A stretch of DNA of 64,000 nucleotides from Chitinophagales bacterium (GTDB lineage Bacteria; Bacteroidota; Bacteroidia; Chitinophagales; LD1). The stretch is from the NCBI GenBank assembly GCA_016787045.1, contig JAEUVA010000024.1, positions 35,835-99,834 on the forward strand, written 5' to 3'. The notes beneath the pieces are model-generated. The model saw only the letters and a program-made list of their open reading frames with translations, was not told the DNA's origin and did not search any database. A program made the position numbers and the translations under genes. Positions 40,401 through 49,083 of this stretch are shown in pieces. Position 1 is the first letter of the stretch. Each line of letters starts with the position of its first letter.

Positions 40401-43155
40401 ACCCAACGGTGGCACTGCGCCAATACAGTACAACTGGAGTACCGGTGCCATTATAGACTCTATTATAAATCTGGCCCCAAATACTTATTCTGTAACTGTG
40501 CAAGACGCCATCGGCTGTACAGGCAGTGCCACTTTTAACCTTACACAACCTACTCAATTGGTACTGAATACGGCCACTCAAAACGCAAGTTGTTTTGGGG
40601 GAAGCAACGGAAGTATCAACCTGAACCCATCTGGCGGCACACCAAATTATACCGTACAGTGGAGCCCGGCTCAGCCACCCGCTACGAGCATCAATGGCTT
40701 AACACAAGGCACTTACAACGCTACTGTAACTGATAGCAAGGGATGTACGGTTACTTCATCACAAAACATATCTCAACCTACACAACTTACGGTTAGTATT
40801 AGCTCAACCAATGTATCAGTAAATGGTGGAAGTGATGGTACAGCCACGGCTACAGCGCAGGGTGGAACACCAAACTACACATATAATTGGAGCAACGGTG
40901 CTACCGGTGCCACCATTAGCAGCTTACCTTTTGGTAATTATTGTGTAACCGCTACCGATCAAAACAACTGTACTGCTACAGCATGTGTGAGCATTACACA
41001 ACCACCACCCATAGTTTTAAATTTCAATACAACAAACAACGCCTGCTTTGGCGATTGCAACGGTACGGCATCTGTAAGCGCTACTGGAGGTACCTCTCCA
41101 TATACATTTGCATGGAGTAATGGAATAAATGGAAATAGCATCAGTAACTTGTGTGCGGGTAATTACATCGTTACAGCTACCGACAGCTCAGGGGCATCTG
41201 TAACGGGTACTGTAAACATCAGCGCACCTACACAGGTTAGTGTAGCTATTAATTCTACAAACATCACTTGTTTTGGTGCAAACAATGGAGCTGCTATTGC
41301 TGTAGCTACAGGCGGTACAAGCGGCTACAGCTATTTGTGGAGCAATGGAAACGCTACTGCAAGCATCAGCAACCTTGCACCCAATACGTACAGCGTAACC
41401 GCTACTGATGCTAATAATTGCACTGCCAGCGCCACTTGGACAGCCGTAGAGCCACCACAACTTACTCTCAGTATTTCATCTACTACCGATGTGAGTTGTT
41501 TTGGAGGAAACAATGGTACCGCAACTGCCAATGCCAACGGAGGCACTCCGGGCTATACTTTCAATTGGTCACAAATAGGAAGTACAGGTAATAGCAGTGT
41601 GGCCAATGGTTTTGCTGCTACTAACCATACGGTAACTGTAACCGATGTGCCGGGTTGTACAGCCACGGCCTCATTCACCATCAATCAACCCACCGCATTG
41701 CTGGTAAATGTGGCATCGGTAACTAATGCTACTTGCTTTGGCGCTGCCAATGGTGTGGTAGATATTAATGTAAATGGAGGTACTACTCCGTATGTTTTCT
41801 TGTGGAGCAACAGCAACACTACCGAGGATTTGAATGGTGTGACAGCCAACAATTATTCAGTAGTAGTAACCGATGCCAAACAATGTACTGCTACCACATC
41901 GGCTATTATAAATCAACCCACACAAATTGTACTCACTTTTACCCATACCGACCCGCTTTGCAACGGTGATGCCAATGGCTCAGTAAGCGTAACAGCCACA
42001 GGCGGTACTCCCGGGTACAATTATGCGTGGTCATACAATCCATCGCCCAATAGCAACCTTTTACAAGGCATACCGGCAGGTACATATACTGTAATAGTTG
42101 CAGATATAAATAACTGCACAGTAACGGGTAATGAAACCGTAACTGACCCGGCCACACTCACAGCTGCTCTGATAAACAAAGTAGAAATTAGTTGTGCCAA
42201 TGCAGCCGATGGCAGCATAGAGGTAAGCGCCAGTGGTGGAGTTACTCCGTACTACTACAATTGGAGCCACGGCCCAACTCAATCTGCGGTTAGCAACCTT
42301 GCTCCAGGGGTATATGATGTAACCGTGCGCGATTTCAATAATTGTAGTGTGGTGTTGAATACCACATTTACTGCACCGGCACCTGTGGCAGTGGCATCGC
42401 TCATCATAGATTCTGTGAGTTGTCCGGGATATACAGATGGATGGTTGCAAATTTCGGCTATTGGTGGCACGCCATCACCCACTTTTGGGTATGAGTATTC
42501 TGTGAATGGCGGAGCTTTTCAAACCGCTCAGGTATTTGATAACCTAAAGGCAGGTGCATACAAAGTAACCATCCGCGATGGCAAAGGATGCACTAAAGAC
42601 ACCACTGTGTATGTGTATGAGCCACAGCAACTTTCATTAGACATAATGCCTAAAGACAGTATGATTGATTTGGGCACATCTATTACGCTGGTTTCTAATA
42701 TACCTAACTATAGCGGAAGTAGTATCAACTATTACACATGGAGTCCGCTTACAGGCATAACTTGTGCCGATTGTGCCTCAACCATTGCCACCCCTTATAC
42801 ACACACTGCTTATACTTTAACAGTAAATTATTTACAGAATTGCAGCGTTTCGCAAACGGTAAGCGTCTATGTAGAGCCGGGTGACGATTTTTTTGTGCCT
42901 AATGCATTTTCGCCAAACGGTGACGGCAACAATGACGTTCTTGTAGTTTATGGTAGTGGCATAGCCAAAGTGGACTTGAAAATTTTTAATCGTTGGGGCG
43001 AATTGATTTTTGACTCACAAAACCAGTGGGCCGGTTGGGATGGTACCTACAAAGGTGTAGTACAAAACCCCGGAGTATATACGTATCAGGTGGTGGCTAC
43101 TTACTTAAATGGCAAGGTGCACCAGAAAAAAGGAACTATTACTATTTTGCGATAA
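37483..43155 (+). CDS. Giant T9SS adhesin with SprB repeats and gliding-type C-terminal domain
   Basis: 1890 residues from the ATG at 37483, signal peptide to about residue 22. The N-terminal domain 'SHVMGADMEYECLGNNQYRV' and 'YRDCCGISMSSSVQMQVLN' is shared with the 1183-residue protein at 13272-16823, as is the middle region ('GYPTVYGHYSNSARHQF', 'FPYNWDGVSNLVVDIC') up to about residue 880. Ten SprB-type repeats of about 75 residues follow (residues about 950-1740), each with 'CFGGNNG'-like and 'GGTPGYTFNWS'-like elements and usually ending 'ITQPT'. The last 90 residues are the type B sorting domain ('FVPNAFSPNGDGNND', 'LKIFNRWGELIFDS', 'VYTYQVVATY'). It is thus a T9SS surface adhesin of the SprB class. 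Its likely export partner PorP/SprF follows 136 nt downstream. Confidence 0.9.
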   Translation: MRNFYLSLLLIFGMLFTANQVSASHVMGADMEYECLGNNQYRVTLRIYRDCCGISMSSSVQMQVLNTCTNASSTVTLNQQPGSGVEVSQLCPSQLNQSVCNSGVTCPANPSGNPATYPGVRVHIYQAIVTLNGQCNSWLLRWNECCRNNAVNNIPNASGTGIGIVAMINNTNDPATGQPYCNNSVAFSTLPVPFICLNSPFTFNNGGVDVNGDSLFYQLINPLNDTYGNVNFNAGWSVTQPVRTTPANSFQFSSSSGQMAFTPGFLEVDVLAMRANEYKNGVLVGYTMRDIQVTVLPCVVSTPAQQPITNLQNGNQVDSLKVQVCPGTPLQFDILCIDPANHNLTVTSNINASPSAIPGASITQIGTGDSVLARLQWTPLASDTGCKNFTINAKNDDCPINGQQVKVYTICVFTKVQLLSASPTFCGTPVQLTASGGTGYVWTPSTGPNAVSNPNILNPTVSPTSNQMYYFSSDCGTDSVFVKSDPPFLYDAGPGGSICQNGQLQLNGFTDNLYGPYTYKWVPSTGLQDPVSGLPNDSILNPVAAPLATTKYKLYITGTNGCTNVDSVTVNVAGTGPSIVVKAQPANVCPNDPVQLNIFTNPNNCGISQAPCTGNVQQGQVGIGTGQTPPGSATGYPTVYGHYSNSARHQFLFLASELLSQFPSGGEIRSLSFNVTQINTANDTIKNFEIKLGCTSATSLSTWQPNLVTVFSPKSIAMGPTTNTGWKTHTFDFPYNWDGVSNLVVDICFNNPTGSVLNAKMQMTPTTFNSVYFSKGNTTQCGTTGTPTVSVNRPNTQFNMCITDVSGMPIVWTPGTGPNAPTPAVNSTNPIANPVTPVIYYADVTAPNGCVSKNYKLVNVDTSLRFFAFPADTFFCNPTQVQLTTQTVGLPLPGQQFSYEFRNLSTNTVLQNNATNSLTVNPTTTTSYLVTLNGGACVIRDTVRVVIGNSIPVNLVVDSIRCFGQANGKIKAVPNGGTAPIQYNWSTGAIIDSIINLAPNTYSVTVQDAIGCTGSATFNLTQPTQLVLNTATQNASCFGGSNGSINLNPSGGTPNYTVQWSPAQPPATSINGLTQGTYNATVTDSKGCTVTSSQNISQPTQLTVSISSTNVSVNGGSDGTATATAQGGTPNYTYNWSNGATGATISSLPFGNYCVTATDQNNCTATACVSITQPPPIVLNFNTTNNACFGDCNGTASVSATGGTSPYTFAWSNGINGNSISNLCAGNYIVTATDSSGASVTGTVNISAPTQVSVAINSTNITCFGANNGAAIAVATGGTSGYSYLWSNGNATASISNLAPNTYSVTATDANNCTASATWTAVEPPQLTLSISSTTDVSCFGGNNGTATANANGGTPGYTFNWSQIGSTGNSSVANGFAATNHTVTVTDVPGCTATASFTINQPTALLVNVASVTNATCFGAANGVVDINVNGGTTPYVFLWSNSNTTEDLNGVTANNYSVVVTDAKQCTATTSAIINQPTQIVLTFTHTDPLCNGDANGSVSVTATGGTPGYNYAWSYNPSPNSNLLQGIPAGTYTVIVADINNCTVTGNETVTDPATLTAALINKVEISCANAADGSIEVSASGGVTPYYYNWSHGPTQSAVSNLAPGVYDVTVRDFNNCSVVLNTTFTAPAPVAVASLIIDSVSCPGYTDGWLQISAIGGTPSPTFGYEYSVNGGAFQTAQVFDNLKAGAYKVTIRDGKGCTKDTTVYVYEPQQLSLDIMPKDSMIDLGTSITLVSNIPNYSGSSINYYTWSPLTGITCADCASTIATPYTHTAYTLTVNYLQNCSVSQTVSVYVEPGDDFFVPNAFSPNGDGNNDVLVVYGSGIAKVDLKIFNRWGELIFDSQNQWAGWDGTYKGVVQNPGVYTYQVVATYLNGKVHQKKGTITILR
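40330..42620 (+). repeat. SprB repeat array (ten units) in the type-B adhesin
   Basis: Ten coding units of about 225-240 bp between the paralogous N-terminal half and the type B sorting domain. They are more diverged from each other than those in the array at 59250-64000. The third and fourth units have altered cysteine positions. Confidence 0.8.
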
Positions 43156-43291
43156 GCAAAAAATAGAGTTGTATTGAAACATTTGAATTGATTTGGCAGT
43201 AAAAGGCAAGTGGAACCCTTAAAATATTCCGCAAAAATTTTTTCGGAATCAAATTTTTATACTTTTAAACCATCACAAAAAACCGGGATTA

Positions 43292-44362
43292 ATGAAGAAG
43301 TTTTTACCAATCTTGTTAGTAGCCCTGAGCATTTTGAAGGCAAATGCGCAGGATCCTCACTTTTCGCAATTTTACATGACACCGCTTTATCTCAACCCCG
43401 GTCTTACCGGTGCGTTTGATGGCAACTATCGCCTCACCGCGCTATTTCGCGGCCAATGGGGCGAGGTGTTGCGCAACGAAAGCGTGCCCATGTACCGTAC
43501 TTATACCGCCAGTGCAGATTTTAGAACAAACAAGGGCTTTGGCAAAGGCGATGCCTTTGGTTTTGGTGCCTCTTTTATGGGCGACCAAGCCGGTGAATCT
43601 AAATTTGGATTCAACAGTGGAGGGCTGTCTTTAGCATACCACAAAGCACTCAACTCACGTGCAACTAATTTTTTGACATTAGGATTTTCGTCCAGCATCT
43701 ATCAGCAAACTATTGATTTTAGCCGACTGCAATTTGGCAGCCAGTGGGATGGTAACGCCTACAATGCCTTGTTGCCTACCAACGAGTTTTTGGTAAACAA
43801 CCGCTTTTTGTACTGGGATGTAAATGCCGGTATGTTGTGGTATATGAAAGTGGCTAAGCGCACCAGTGTATATGTTGGCGCTTCTGCGTTCCACATTAAC
43901 CGTCCGTCTATCTCTTTCTTAGGCGATAAGAATGTACGCTTGAACATGAAATTTGTAGGCCATGGTGGTGTTCGTTTCCCGCTCAAAGGCCGCTTTGACA
44001 TGCAACCCAAGTTTATTGTGATGTTCCAAGGCAAGAGCATAGAAACCATTCTGGCTACCGACTTCCGCATATTGTTTGAAGAGCGCTACCCCGAAGGCAA
44101 CCACATGCGCTTTGGTGCTATGATGCGCCTTGTAGGTGGCGATGCAAATGCACCATGGAGAGATAAGCGCTTGAATGCTGAAGCGGTAATTTTAAATGCC
44201 GGTGTGGTATTTAATGGATTAGAAGTAGGTGTAGCGTACGATGTAAACGTAAGCCAGCTGATTGGCGGCTCTCGCGGCCGTGGCGGATTTGAAGTAGGTT
44301 TGGCTTATGTAGGTGCATGGAAGAAGAGAGGTCCGCAGACGATTTACTGTCCTCGTTTTTAA
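43292..44362 (+). CDS. PorP/SprF family T9SS-associated outer-membrane protein
   Basis: 356 residues, signal peptide MKKFLPILLVALSILKANAQ. The mature start 'DPHFSQFYMTPLYLNPGLTG', then 'RLTALFRGQWGEVL', 'GFGASFMGDQAG', 'YHKALNSRATNFL' and the C-terminal 'FEVGLAYVG' are standard for PorP/SprF proteins, which are outer-membrane barrels needed to secrete or anchor a particular type-B substrate. Here it directly follows the type-B-sorted adhesin, matching the usual substrate/partner pairing. Its own ATG at 43292 is unambiguous. A strong terminator ends the pair. Confidence 0.93.
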   Translation: MKKFLPILLVALSILKANAQDPHFSQFYMTPLYLNPGLTGAFDGNYRLTALFRGQWGEVLRNESVPMYRTYTASADFRTNKGFGKGDAFGFGASFMGDQAGESKFGFNSGGLSLAYHKALNSRATNFLTLGFSSSIYQQTIDFSRLQFGSQWDGNAYNALLPTNEFLVNNRFLYWDVNAGMLWYMKVAKRTSVYVGASAFHINRPSISFLGDKNVRLNMKFVGHGGVRFPLKGRFDMQPKFIVMFQGKSIETILATDFRILFEERYPEGNHMRFGAMMRLVGGDANAPWRDKRLNAEAVILNAGVVFNGLEVGVAYDVNVSQLIGGSRGRGGFEVGLAYVGAWKKRGPQTIYCPRF

Positions 44363-44384
44363 GATTATTAATCTAAATAATATC

Positions 44385-44415
44385 AAAAAGCCCCTCACAA
44401 AAGAGGGGCTTTTTT
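44385..44415 (+). terminator. Rho-independent terminator after PorP/SprF
   Basis: Stem AAAAAGCCCCTC/GAGGGGCTTTTTT with a 6-nt loop, 22 nt after the stop. The A-rich left arm could also serve the minus strand. Confidence 0.88.
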
Positions 44416-44601
44416 GTTTGTAGTTGGTGGTCGGCTTCGCGTGTTTTAAGGAGTCACTGCGGGCTTTGCGGTTAGTTTGCTTTGCTTTAAGAGTACATGC
44501 TTTGAGGTAGAATGAGTTTAGAGAGTTATTGCTAAACCTCCGGCTCTTTATTTAGGCATACATTACTTAGCATCGGTGCTGTCTTCTTTCAGAAAAAATT
44601 G

Positions 44602-47600
44602 CTACCTAAACCCAATCTGCTTGCTATCTGCCTCAGCAACTTTATTGACAAACTCACGAAACTGTTCATACTCAGCGGCAGGCAATACATCTTTTTTAAT
44701 TTTTAGCTCGCGTACCGCTTTGAGTTTACCGGCCGTGGCAGTGGAGTAGGTAAGCGAGTAATCGGCCACAGAACAACTGAGCGAAACATTTTTAGGTGTT
44801 TCGGCCAGTGTTTTTCCTTTGGGGATTTCAATGTTCATGGTTTCGCGGTTCACCTCATCGGCCCGCCAGTACCAAATCAAAAACGGATGGTCGCGTTTTT
44901 CTTGTGATAAAAAATCTAAAGAGCGGATGCCTTCGCTCCACGGTATGCGCAATATTTTGATGCCGACCACTTCGGTCAGTTCATTTTTTACGGTAATGGC
45001 GTAAATATAGTTTACAGAGTCAGATAATGATTTTAGATCATTAAACACCAGCGTAGAAAGTTTGGTAGGGTTGGTAAAGTCAGCAGCTACGGCCTGAGTA
45101 ATTACCTTCTCTTGCTTGTCTTTACCGAGGTCGGCATAGTCGTTACGCATTTGCGAAGCCAGCGCACCGGTTTTGGTGTTTTTGCGGCTGAGCGAGAGGT
45201 CGTTGTTATCAAACTTAATATTTGTTTCTCTGATAATGTGATTAGGTACGCGGTTGACGTTGTTGAGCTTCATTAGTTTTTCAGCAGCCGCATCGCCATC
45301 GCGCGGGATGAATAGTGCATTGGAGTTAATATCTGTAAACGGAAGAGAAGCAAAAGACAAACGCTGGTCTGTCAATTCAATAAAATATGTTTTGCCGCCA
45401 GAGGTGAGTTGCGCAATGCAATGGTTAAAGTCAATGCTTGGTAACGTAAGGTGTTCATCGCCATTATCGCGGGTGTCTACTAAAATAAGGTTGGCTTTTA
45501 GACCGACCTCTTTACACATAGCTACAAAGAGTGTGGCCACATCTTTGCAGTCGCCCAGCTTGGTGGTAAGTGTGCGCGATGCCTTTTGAGGAATAATAGG
45601 CCCGTGCATAAACGGTACGCTGCTGTAGCTTACATTTTGTTCAATAAACTCGTAAATCAGTTTTGCTTTCTGAATTTCGGATAGATTTTTTTTGTCTTTA
45701 AACAGTTCATTCACCGCTTCTTTGATTACAAAATCGGTTTTTGCTAAAGAGGAAGATAAATCGGAGTACCAGTTGCTTACAAACTTCCAATCGGGTAGGG
45801 TGGTGATGTGCAATACAGCGCCCACATCGGCTAATGTGCTCATGTACGGTTCCGGCTCTATGGCGGGTTGGTTGTTCATTTCCCACACATACAATTTCAT
45901 ATCATCAACATCTTTAATGCTTTCTTTTACAGCCGTGGCACGAAGAGTTTTGTGTTTAAACGCTTTGGCAGCAGGAATCAACAAACTATACCGCGCAACT
46001 TTAGAGGGAAACTCGTAGTTAAAGTTAAACTGCTCCCAAAAGTGTTGTGCCAGTTTGCCGGTATTGTAGTTTTCCATGCGGTACGAAACGTGTATGGCAT
46101 CGCCCACTTCTAAGTTGGTAAACACAATATAGGCCTGATTTTTTTCGGCTTGTATTTTATTGCCGTCTTTTTTAATTACCTCGGCCTTATCAATCACTAA
46201 TCGCTGGCTGTATTGATTAAAACCAATAGAGTATTCTTTCCATATATCTATACCCGCCTGATTGAGTATCTTTATGAGTACTTCTACACGCTCTTCGGTT
46301 GCTCCTTCGGGATATACTACGCGCTGCACTTCGTTGAGCAGCACTATGCTATTATCTTCCGGATAATTTTTGCTGCCCGAAGATTTTTTAAAAAGTTCGT
46401 AGGCATCGGTCTTCTCAAAATTTTCAAAAAGGTCTTTTTTGCCCTCTAATTTGCGGAGTTGTTTGCGGGCTTCGTAATTGGTGGGGGTGTAGTAAATAGC
46501 TTTTTTGAAATCTTCTTTGGCTCCTTCTTCATTACCTAAAGCGCGTTTTACTTTACCGGTTTTAAACCAATATGAACCAATGAAAGGGGCAAATTCCAAT
46601 TGCTTTTCTGCCCACTTTTGCGCGTTGTTGTAATCTTGCGCGTTATAGTACAAGTCAGCTAAATCGCCATAGTAACCAATGCTATACGGAAAATCTTCTA
46701 CACGTTGCTGATAGAGTTGGTAGGCCTCGGCATTCTTCCCTAATTTGAAGTAGTTATCTGCAAGGGTGGTCAACACCTTATCGCTATAGTTGCGTTTTTG
46801 GTACTCGGTCAAAATCTTATTGGCATTGTTCAGGTCTTTGCTGGCACTCATCTCTAATTGATAGTTTACCGCCATTAAATCATAGTTATCGGGGTACTTG
46901 GCATATAGCTCTTTTGCAGAAGTAGTCAACTTATCGTATCGCTTGCGATTAATCAGTAGATTGAGTTCTTGAATGTCTGTAAACTCATTTTTGCCATATA
47001 GTGTTTTTATCTTCTCTAAAATTTTTTCTGCTTCATCATAATCTTCGCGCTCGTTAGCTTCATCCAAAAGTCCTTTTAGCGAGTAAACATTTTCGGGGTC
47101 AGTAGATTTAATTTTTTCATATTCTTTGGTCAGGTCAGTTACGTTTTTATCGCGGGCAAATGCCTCCGTTAATATTCTGCTTACAAAGGTGCTGTTAGGG
47201 GCAAGTTCTTTTGCTTTTTTGAGCACTTTTCGCGCCTCATACACTTTATCGTTACGCATATACACCTGTGCCAGCAAAATGTAATGGCTGATTTTTTCCG
47301 GCTCAGTTTTGATTTTGTTTTCAAAAAAATCTTCCGCAAAAACAGGGTAAGATTGAACCGTGTATTCTTCGGCTTTGGTATATGGTTGGTATTCGGGCTT
47401 CACCGAAATGCCCGTAATGATGTTGCCCTCCTTATCGGTAACGCGGAGCATAAAGTTGGCGTTCTCTGTTTCGCTTTCGCCTATCTGTATCAGCACACGG
47501 TTATAGCCGTTTTTCAGTTTTGCATTGTTAATGTAGATGTCTAAATCGCAATTGCGCTCGTCACTTATATTAGAAATAAGTTTATCGTTTACCCAGAGCT

Positions 47601-48360
47601 TTAACGAGCCACTGGTGCCGGTGCGAAAAAAAACCTCTTGGTCTGCATTGCTTTTGATAAAAGTTTGCGCATACATAATGGAGTTATTGATACCCATGTA
47701 GTAATCAAAATCAAACCAGCGGTCGCTGCGAATGTGTGGTGGGGTGTACCATTTTACATCGGCATTTACTTTGTTTTTAAAAACGGCATCAGGTTTTGGA
47801 TTGGTCAACGCACCAAAGTCTTTACTAAATCCGCTACCGGAGGTATTGTCAAAGGTTCCTAGAATCTGCCATTGGTCTATGGTTCCCAACTTGCTGTAAG
47901 CATTTTCCGCTTGCTTGAAATCTCCGATAGCGGTATAGTGTTTTCCTAACATGGAGTGAGCCATGGCGCGAATGGTACTATTGGACTTAGCGTCATTGGC
48001 AATTTTATTTAAGAAGGCAATAGTTTCTTCGGTTTGTTTGCCTACACTATTGAATACCGCGGGGGTGTTCCATAATCCATAAATGTAGGCATCGGCATTA
48101 TTGCCAGTTTTAAAGAACTCCCGAAATGCTTTACTGCTGTTTGTGGCATCATCATTATTCCAATACCAAAAAGCCAACGCCAGTTGTGCATCGGCTTTAG
48201 TAATGGGGTCTGTTGCGGCTTGTTCAAACAATCGTTTGGCTTCATCGCGTTGGTTGTTATTAAAGGCCGCCCATCCATTCAGAAGGGCATCGCTGGCCGA
48301 GTTGGTTAGCGGAAAAGTGCCAATAAAAAATAGAAGGAAAGAGTAGCGCAGGAATGGCAT
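44602..48360 (-). CDS. TPR / DUF3857 / transglutaminase-like protein
   Basis: 1252 residues with a signal peptide ('FLRYSFLLFFIGTFPLTNSA'). The N-terminal half is a TPR-type solenoid (about residues 28-650) with an inserted beta-sandwich segment near 190-330 ('LWVNDKLISNISDERNCDLD'). Residues about 690-840 match DUF3857 ('RVVYPEGATEERVEVLIKIL', 'GDAIHVSYRMENYN'). A transglutaminase-like domain follows, with its active-site region 'KLGDCKDVATLFVAMCKEVG' (Cys near 937) and 'IDFNHCIAQL' (His). The C-terminal part is a further beta domain. The predicted cysteine-His arrangement is intact, so an extracytoplasmic peptidase or crosslinking activity is plausible. Families of this layout are common in Bacteroidota but their role is not established. 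It stands alone, minus strand. Confidence 0.82.
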   Translation of the reverse strand: MPFLRYSFLLFFIGTFPLTNSASDALLNGWAAFNNNQRDEAKRLFEQAATDPITKADAQLALAFWYWNNDDATNSSKAFREFFKTGNNADAYIYGLWNTPAVFNSVGKQTEETIAFLNKIANDAKSNSTIRAMAHSMLGKHYTAIGDFKQAENAYSKLGTIDQWQILGTFDNTSGSGFSKDFGALTNPKPDAVFKNKVNADVKWYTPPHIRSDRWFDFDYYMGINNSIMYAQTFIKSNADQEVFFRTGTSGSLKLWVNDKLISNISDERNCDLDIYINNAKLKNGYNRVLIQIGESETENANFMLRVTDKEGNIITGISVKPEYQPYTKAEEYTVQSYPVFAEDFFENKIKTEPEKISHYILLAQVYMRNDKVYEARKVLKKAKELAPNSTFVSRILTEAFARDKNVTDLTKEYEKIKSTDPENVYSLKGLLDEANEREDYDEAEKILEKIKTLYGKNEFTDIQELNLLINRKRYDKLTTSAKELYAKYPDNYDLMAVNYQLEMSASKDLNNANKILTEYQKRNYSDKVLTTLADNYFKLGKNAEAYQLYQQRVEDFPYSIGYYGDLADLYYNAQDYNNAQKWAEKQLEFAPFIGSYWFKTGKVKRALGNEEGAKEDFKKAIYYTPTNYEARKQLRKLEGKKDLFENFEKTDAYELFKKSSGSKNYPEDNSIVLLNEVQRVVYPEGATEERVEVLIKILNQAGIDIWKEYSIGFNQYSQRLVIDKAEVIKKDGNKIQAEKNQAYIVFTNLEVGDAIHVSYRMENYNTGKLAQHFWEQFNFNYEFPSKVARYSLLIPAAKAFKHKTLRATAVKESIKDVDDMKLYVWEMNNQPAIEPEPYMSTLADVGAVLHITTLPDWKFVSNWYSDLSSSLAKTDFVIKEAVNELFKDKKNLSEIQKAKLIYEFIEQNVSYSSVPFMHGPIIPQKASRTLTTKLGDCKDVATLFVAMCKEVGLKANLILVDTRDNGDEHLTLPSIDFNHCIAQLTSGGKTYFIELTDQRLSFASLPFTDINSNALFIPRDGDAAAEKLMKLNNVNRVPNHIIRETNIKFDNNDLSLSRKNTKTGALASQMRNDYADLGKDKQEKVITQAVAADFTNPTKLSTLVFNDLKSLSDSVNYIYAITVKNELTEVVGIKILRIPWSEGIRSLDFLSQEKRDHPFLIWYWRADEVNRETMNIEIPKGKTLAETPKNVSLSCSVADYSLTYSTATAGKLKAVRELKIKKDVLPAAEYEQFREFVNKVAEADSKQIGFR

Positions 48361-48379
48361 GGTAAATTTTTTGTTGTTC

Positions 48380-48387
48380 CGAATGTA
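48380..48387 (-). promoter_or_regulatory. -7 element (TACATTCG) of the DUF3857 gene
   Basis: One mismatch to TAnnTTTG on the minus strand, 19 nt before the ATG at 48360. Confidence 0.35.
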
Positions 48388-48422
48388 TTTAAACGACTGA
48401 TAAATCGTAATTATTGCACTCC

Positions 48423-49025
48423 ATGAGCACCCTGTTGTCTTTGCCTTACTTGCCCTCTGTAGCGTGGATGGCAGTTTTTTTGAAAAGCGAAAATGTATGG
48501 ATAGAAGCGCACGATAATTTTCAGAAATCTACATCGCGCAACCGCACTACTATAGCCGCAGCAAATGGTTTGCAACATCTGAGCATTCCGTTGGTTGGTG
48601 GTAGAGATACACACCGGCTGTATGGCGAAACAAAAATTTCATACACTGAAAATTGGCAGAAGAATCATTGGCGAAGTATAGTTAGCGCTTACAATCGCTC
48701 TCCATTTTTTGAGCACTACGCGTATTTTTTTGAGCCGTTTTACACACAAAGACACGAACAGTTATTTAAGTACAATTCGCAACTGCTGAATACTATTTTA
48801 CAAGCATTGAAAGCAAGCAAGGAGATTAGTTTTACAGAGCAATACGATGTTAATTTTTACACGCAAGACTTTCGAAAAAATGAACCAGAACTTAATCTCC
48901 CTCGCTATTGGCAAGTGTTTGAAGACCGCAACGGTTTTCAACCGAAAGTGTGTGTGTTAGATTTGATTTTTAATCTGGGTCCGCAGGCGTTGGCTTATCT
49001 CAGCAAGTTGGAAGTTGTTCCATAA
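48423..49025 (+). CDS. WbqC family protein
   Basis: 200 residues from the ATG at 48423 ('MSTLLSLPYLPSVAWMAVFL'). A TTG 9 nt upstream would add MHS without support. 'WIEAHDNFQKSTSRNRTTIA', 'GLQHLSIPLVGGRD', 'WQKNHWRSIVSAYNRSPFFE' and the C-terminal 'VCVLDLIFNLGPQAL' are typical of the WbqC-like family, named after an O-antigen gene cluster member and present in many Bacteroidota genomes. Its biochemical activity is unknown to me. It is divergent from the DUF3857 gene and convergent with the DUF4476 gene. Identification is by family pattern only. Confidence 0.85.
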   Translation: MSTLLSLPYLPSVAWMAVFLKSENVWIEAHDNFQKSTSRNRTTIAAANGLQHLSIPLVGGRDTHRLYGETKISYTENWQKNHWRSIVSAYNRSPFFEHYAYFFEPFYTQRHEQLFKYNSQLLNTILQALKASKEISFTEQYDVNFYTQDFRKNEPELNLPRYWQVFEDRNGFQPKVCVLDLIFNLGPQALAYLSKLEVVP

Positions 49026-49060
49026 AAAAACCTCCCTACACTTTGCAGTAGTAAGGAGGT
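49024..49060 (-). terminator. Terminator of the DUF4476 gene
   Basis: On the minus strand ACCTCC...GGAGGT (inner CTAC/GTAG, small bulge) is followed by seven T residues; it lies between the convergent WbqC and DUF4476 genes. Confidence 0.6.
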
Positions 49061-49083
49061 AAACCCCGAGCTGAAAAAGTTTG

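Noticed and set aside
39709..40581. Several antisense open frames of 90-140 codons opposite the type-B adhesin
   Set aside because: Coding-strand composition and known domains account for the region; the antisense products show no recognisable features.
44416..44601. Gap between the PorP/SprF terminator and the DUF3857 gene, inspected for a tRNA or small RNA
   Set aside because: No cloverleaf, no strong hairpin with a T-run and no promoter-like element that I could support.
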